From Tethya wilhelma (lineage: Eukaryota; Porifera; Demospongiae; Tethyida; Tethyidae), in the NCBI GenBank assembly GCA_964030475.1, contig CAXIPT010000017.1:268243-332242 (forward strand): a stretch of DNA of 64,000 nucleotides. Reading direction: 5' to 3'. The notes beneath the pieces are model-generated. The model saw nothing but the letters and a program-made list of their open reading frames with translations. It was not told the origin of the DNA and did no database searches. Below are positions 60,976 through 64,000 of this stretch, piece by piece (position 1 is the stretch's first letter; every line of letters begins with the position of its first letter). A program made the translations under genes and the position numbers.

Positions 60976-63663
60976 ATGTGTGTTTGTGCGTAATTATAGC
61001 ATATGTGTGGGTTTATAGGGATTTCTTTTGTAATTCAATAACATTATTTCACAAATATACCAGGTTACTGGTGACATTCCCTATGACATCATGATGATGT
61101 AATGGCAATATACAACAATGGGATATATTAATGTTAGCTAGAAAGTACCAGAGGGGGAGGGGTTAGAAAGTTAGCTAGAAAGTAATTATTCATGACATCA
61201 TAATGATGTAATGGCATACCACTCACCCAGTATATAAATCGACATCTTTCAGCCACTGGGAGAAGAACTGTGCTGTAATTGGATCAGGGTGGTCAGGGAA
61301 ACGGACCTTTTCAAGGAGCTCCCAAATCATGGCCGTATTGTAATATAGTCCAGCAACGACCTGTGAGGGTGTGAAGAGTGATAGTGTGATAGTGTGATAG
61401 TGTGAGGGTGTGAGGGTGTGAAGGGTGATAGTGTGAGGGTGCATCATACGTACCACTTGTAAGCACATTGTTCTCAGCTCGGGGGTTTTGCTTTCTTGTG
61501 TGAGTCTCTCCAACACAGCTCCCATGATGTCACCGATGTACTGTGTGTGTGTGTGTGTGTGTGTGTGCATGTGCGTGCGCGAATGTATGTAAGAGAAAAG
61601 CTTGAGATTGATCTACATACGTAGCTGGGATTAGAACCCAGTTGATTGCTACACATATTATAAGGGACAATAAAACCAGAATTTTTCATGTTACAAAATC
61701 TATTGAGAAACCTTCAAAACTATTTTGGGAATACAGAGAATTTTTAAGGTATACAGTTCACAGTATATAATTACACTGAAGGTACAATTCCTACAGGAGT
61801 CAGTATGTGTCACAATACATTGTACATGGTATGTGACTGGAATGCACTTATCATACGTACGGTAGTACGTATAGTAGGAATGGGCCGACCGCCCCATAGA
61901 CACCATACAAAATGTTGGCCACTATAAAAATCTAGTCAAACAAAATTAAACCTTCAAAGTTGCTAAGAGGTTCTTACTGACAGATTATCAATTGCATGCA
62001 AGGCCTAAAACTCACAAAAACTTTCCTCAGCACTCGTAGAGAGTGCTAATGGGAAGCCACCATAGTGCCATTTTTGTCCTAACGTACGTACGTACGTACG
62101 TACTTTCTGACTGACTTACTTGAAAAGGATTTCCAGAGAACCAGAATGTGTTGAGCCAACTTTGACAGCAAAAAGTAAGTTCTTTTCATGGGTACTACAT
62201 TCCTAGATACTCGTTTTCATTATAAATAGGCCTAAACAAGAACTAGAGAGCTTTGAAACTTGGTGTATAAATTCATGTACTACAATGCAGCCATCTTTGC
62301 AGTTAGAGTTCAAAGGTCATTACCCACGTGGCATTATTATGCGCATGCGCATTAGCCTCCAGTATAAAGTAGTTCAGGTAGCTGCTACTCAAGCTTTTTG
62401 TAGGGACTAACCAGTCTCTAATAGTTTCCACACTGTAGTGTTGAAAAAAGTGAATGAACAAGTAGTAAAAATTTCAAAAAAATGACAAGTGTAGGAATGG
62501 GCAGTGCGGTAAAAAGTATTGGAACAAGGCATGGTCTCAATTTTGGCACATGACTACTTCATTTTTATGCCCAACTCTTGGCTGGCAATCCAGTTTAAGT
62601 TACCTGTCTATTATAGTTTACTCTACTGCTTAGCCAACTGATTAGTAGAAATAAGAAGCTATGTTACATACAAATCATTGCATTTACGACTCTAATGATC
62701 CATGTGAGGGACCAAGAATAAAAATGAAGTAGTCATGTGCCAAAATTGAGACATGCCTTGTTCCAATACTTTTTACCGCACTGCCCATTCCTACACTTTT
62801 CATTTTTTTGAAATTTTTACTACTTGTTCTTAAATAACCCCATAGGAGCTCATACAACTCAGCAATGGTCACTATCTTTCATACTCCCTCTAGCAACAGT
62901 GAAATGAACTGGTAACTAACTGACTGTGGTGTGCATTAAATAGAACTCACTGTGTCTATCTTCCCATGGCACTGAAGCAGCAACACCTCAAGAAGCTTAC
63001 AAGCATACACCTGGGGGTCCTCGCCCGGGTCCCCCGATAACACCTGGAGATATATTGAGATAGATGTTATGTGGAGAACAATATGATGTCATATCGTAGG
63101 CATAAAATCCTTAGGGGGAGAGTTTGATCACATAGGAGTATTTCTGACCAACTACTATAACGTACTGCCTTGCACATTGTGATGACGATCTCGATGTGTT
63201 TGGGGTTGGAGAGGAAGGTGTCGTTGTCCACCTTGACAAAGTTGTAGAGAACTGACATCATTTCTATAAGAGGAGGGACCACATACATTGTACATTAATT
63301 ATGTATGCATATTGACAGTGTTGTGTGGTCTCTAACATTTGATTTGTTTTTATGACATCTTTTTTCTACATCAGAATTGAGTCTACAACAAATGTACTTT
63401 TCGATCAACAGTAGCAGTTATAAATTAATACGTTAACAACCTATTTAATAGGGGCTTACCCTTTGTACTAGTCACACATTTGTACATAATTAGAGGGGGG
63501 TTTCCCTGGGAAATATTGCATATGTATGACTTTCACCTGAGAAGTAATCGAAGCCATCTCTAACAAATGTGTCGTAAATGACCCCCAGCATTGACCATGT
63601 CTGAGGAGAGATGGAGACCGTGGTGAACAGATCTAACAGAGACAGCATCTCCTCGTAGAAGTC

Positions 63664-63721
<58 letters not shown>

Positions 63722-63837
63722 GAGGGACATATTAAACTTGCATGGCTTACTTACAGTGAAGTAAACAAGGTTAACTGACCTATGACTTCGTTTTGAAAGA
63801 TGGCTGCTATCATTGGCATTACAGAGATCTCCATTTG
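58396..63837 (-). CDS. IPO7: Importin-7/8-like, C-terminal part on the opposite strand
   Basis: Exons: 63837-63780, 63662-63537, 63263-63166, 63043-62951, 61540-61454, 61360-61227, 60907-60765, 60006-59938, 59861-59788, 59194-59056, 58733-58617 and 58484-58396, frames joining, stop TAA. The translation follows IPO7 from about residue 630 to the end: [89 protein letters not shown], the acidic tail [18 protein letters not shown], and the terminal [20 protein letters not shown]. The first exon starts mid-domain with [14 protein letters not shown] and continues where the plus-strand fragment (ending 50111) stops. The acidic region is the cargo- and Ran-regulating part of the family. The simplest reading is one gene split by inversion or misassembly. 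Confidence 0.9.
58790..59012. repeat. AACATAAGTGACATTAACTT tandem repeat
   Basis: Diverged 18-36 bp units with TTAACATAA, TTGGCATAAA and TTCAACACTAACT, in the intron before the penultimate importin exon (minus strand). Confidence 0.75.
60078..60381. mobile_element. Foldback element enclosing a CAGTAYRCAG tandem array
   Basis: Arms AATGTCATTATTAG..CCCTATA..GGGAAAATTTAG (60078-60132) and their reverse complement (about 60336-60381) enclose about 17 units of CAGTATACAGTA / CAGTACGCAGTATG at 60168-60333. Probably a MITE with an expanded internal microsatellite, in an importin intron. Confidence 0.8.
62456..62829. mobile_element. Foldback element with 113-bp near-perfect arms
   Basis: The left arm 62456-62568 and right arm 62718-62829 are almost exact reverse complements (CTACACTTTTC against GACAAGTGTAG at one end; AGTAGTCATGTGCCAAAATT at the other), with about 149 bases between. 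It lies in the long importin intron 61541-62950, is non-coding, and would make a strong RNA hairpin. Confidence 0.88.
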
Positions 63838-63848
63838 CTGCATAATCT

Positions 63849-63879
<31 letters not shown>

Positions 63880-63928
63880 ACATCCTCATTATTATATAAA
63901 AGAACACTTTCAAAAAGAGTCACAAATG

Positions 63929-63954
63929 CACCAATACACACACACACACACACA

Positions 63955-64000
<46 letters not shown>
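63929..64000. repeat. (CA)n microsatellite at the window edge
   Basis: CA dinucleotides with one CAGA interruption run to the last base. It lies just 5' (minus strand) of the first visible exon of the importin C-terminal half. Confidence 0.95.

Noticed and set aside
61618..61650. B-box-like GGGTTCTAATCCC as a second tRNA or SINE
   Set aside because: It is a short palindrome with no A box at the right distance.

Overview
The window looks like nuclear DNA of an early-branching animal, most probably a demosponge (an Amphimedon-like genome is my guess, not established). Reasons: short GT-AG introns; clear animal genes (harmonin, a DH-PH-RasGEF protein, importin-7, M1AP, a TRAF-like RING protein); a Roc-COR protein ending in a Death domain; a cysteine-rich secreted protein of a kind I associate with sponges and cnidarians; and very many microsatellites, foldback elements and minisatellites in introns. 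There is one 460-base gap (10440-10899) and seven single-n positions, several of which coincide with structural anomalies.

Layout. 1-3922 (-): harmonin/USH1C homologue, 13 exons, 3' end outside the window. 3923-11303: about 7 kb without a recognisable gene, holding foldback elements. 11304-24601 (+): RasGRF/SOS-type exchange factor with DH, PH, RasGEF-N, a long disordered linker and RasGEF, cut off before the end of the catalytic domain. 24728-29757 and 31637-36930: two diverged copies of one segment encoding ankyrin-Roc-COR-Cys4-Death. The second copy is a complete gene with an N-terminal Kelch domain (30014-36343). The first lacks the Kelch exons, has a frameshifting ankyrin deletion, and abuts the truncated RasGEF gene at a (CT)n/n junction. 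37238-39122 (-): unrecognised gene with a possible mitochondrial presequence. 39123-41802: minisatellite and foldback sequence. 41870-43532 (-): Ser/Pro/His-rich protein, 5' incomplete. 43951-44961 (+): Cys-rich secreted-type protein, 5' truncated at an n.

46059-63837: the middle of an importin-7/8 gene lies on the + strand (46059-50111) and its C-terminal part on the - strand (63837 down to 58396). The two parts are nearly contiguous in the protein and face each other. Between them are a TRAF-like RING gene (51285-53306, +) and a 5'-incomplete M1AP homologue (54105-58195, +). This is an inversion or an assembly orientation error, and the importin N-terminus (about 200 residues) is also absent.

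The genes do not form an operon or pathway. The most distinctive items are the Kelch-ANK-Roc-COR-Death protein, whose GTPase domain carries a triplicated helical insertion; an in-frame tandem duplication of the DH catalytic helix exons differing only at synonymous sites; and the split importin gene. All exon boundaries were inferred by eye from splice consensus, reading frame and family similarity.
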